Assembly: GCA_016794525.1 (NCBI GenBank)
Contig: JAEUJY010000053.1
Location: 1-32,352, forward strand
Source: Myxococcales bacterium
GTDB taxonomy: Bacteria; Myxococcota_A; Polyangia; Haliangiales; Haliangiaceae
DNA length: 32,352 nucleotides
Direction of reading: 5' to 3'
The notes beneath the pieces were generated by a model. That model was not told the origin of the DNA and searched no databases. It saw only the letters and a list, made by a program, of their open reading frames with translations. Both the position numbers and the translations under genes were made by a program. Positions 32,108 to 32,352 of this stretch are shown piece after piece (position 1 is the first letter of the stretch; each line of letters opens with the position of its first letter).

Positions 32108-32352
32108 ATGATCGCGATGCGGCGATCGAGCGCCTGGCTGGTGTCCGCGGCGGTGCACGCCGGGCTGGCGGTGGCGCTGATCGCGCTCGGGCGCGACGCG
32201 CGCCCGGCGTCCGATTCAGCCCCGGTGGCGGTGACGCTCACGGCGATCGCGCCGTCGCCCCCGCCGGTTGCGGCGAGCGCGCCAGCGCCGCAGCCGGACG
32301 AGCGCGCTGGCGGAGGTGACGGTCGGCCCGCGGTGCGCGCGACGCGGCCGCG
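32108..32352 (+). CDS. TonB-like protein (N-terminal part, runs off the window)
   Basis: The open frame from the ATG at 32108 continues to the window edge, about 81 codons. A basic start (MIAMRRSS) is followed by one hydrophobic segment, AWLVSAAVHAGLAVALIALG. Its internal His in the AAVHAGLA pattern is typical of TonB N-terminal anchors, which keep one His in the helix. A Pro/Ala-rich, Asp/Arg-containing stretch follows, as in the TonB periplasmic spacer. The C-terminal domain is outside the window. An ATG at 32117 in the same frame is an alternative start. The gap of 246 bases upstream shows no clear promoter. Confidence 0.55.
   Translation, partial: MIAMRRSSAWLVSAAVHAGLAVALIALGRDARPASDSAPVAVTLTAIAPSPPPVAASAPAPQPDERAGGGDGRPAVRATRP

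Overview
The window is a very GC-rich (roughly 70 percent by eye) piece of bacterial chromosome with strong third-position G/C bias in nearly every gene. Secreted lipoproteins with Asp/Ala/Pro-rich linkers, diheme cytochrome-type lipoproteins, an M13 metallopeptidase lipoprotein, a prolyl oligopeptidase lipoprotein and an NtrC-type two-component pair together suggest a Myxococcota (deltaproteobacterial) genome, possibly Haliangiales/Kofleriaceae. That placement is inference; no rRNA gene is present. I recognised no rRNA, tRNA, CRISPR array or prophage. No stretch longer than 300 bases lacks a gene; the largest gaps are 9935-10210 (repeat cluster B) and 31862-32107 (nothing recognised).

Layout. 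1-2191: the C-terminal end of a probable outer-membrane receptor, a beta-helix lipoprotein and a winged-helix regulator with a degenerate receiver. 2201-5600 (minus): serine hydrolase, 2OG-Fe(II) oxygenase, lipoprotein and short-chain dehydrogenase, partly coupled by GTGA overlaps. 5647-6959: a zinc-ribbon/coiled-coil protein and a diheme c-type lipoprotein. 6964-9293 (minus): a Uma2-type protein, a 99-residue unknown, recA, and a 58-residue protein upstream of recA; a dense cluster of GTCCGG half-sites lies before recA. 9345-10178: a solitary CheY-like receiver gene flanked on both sides by clusters of a 21-bp imperfect hairpin repeat, ten copies in all. 10211-14543: an SRAP-domain protein, unknowns, lipoproteins, a YhhQ transporter and a METTL7-like methyltransferase. 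14700-17750: an M13 peptidase and a CvfB-like S1 protein, separated by a long hairpin and a hexamer repeat. 17802-19446: a complete IS3-family element with an A9 frameshift site. 19485-22575: an OmdA-type protein, a metallophosphoesterase, an unknown exported protein and a frameshifted YhcG-type nuclease. 22801-24687: a porin-like barrel and a Bax-inhibitor-1 protein. 24840-28915: a histidine kinase and a sigma-54 activator, followed by a candidate enhancer, a good -24/-12 match and a diheme peroxidase. 28960-32352: a prolyl oligopeptidase, a lipoprotein and the start of a TonB-like protein.

Most coherent circuit: kinase (24840), sigma-54 activator (26171), 9-bp inverted repeat (27593-27640), GG-N10-GC promoter (27681-27696), diheme peroxidase (27710). 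It reads as a self-contained signalling unit controlling a periplasmic haem peroxidase.

Best candidate for something undescribed: the ten-copy hairpin repeat flanking the solitary receiver gene at 9497-9934. Second is the GTCCGG array between recA and its 58-residue upstream neighbour.
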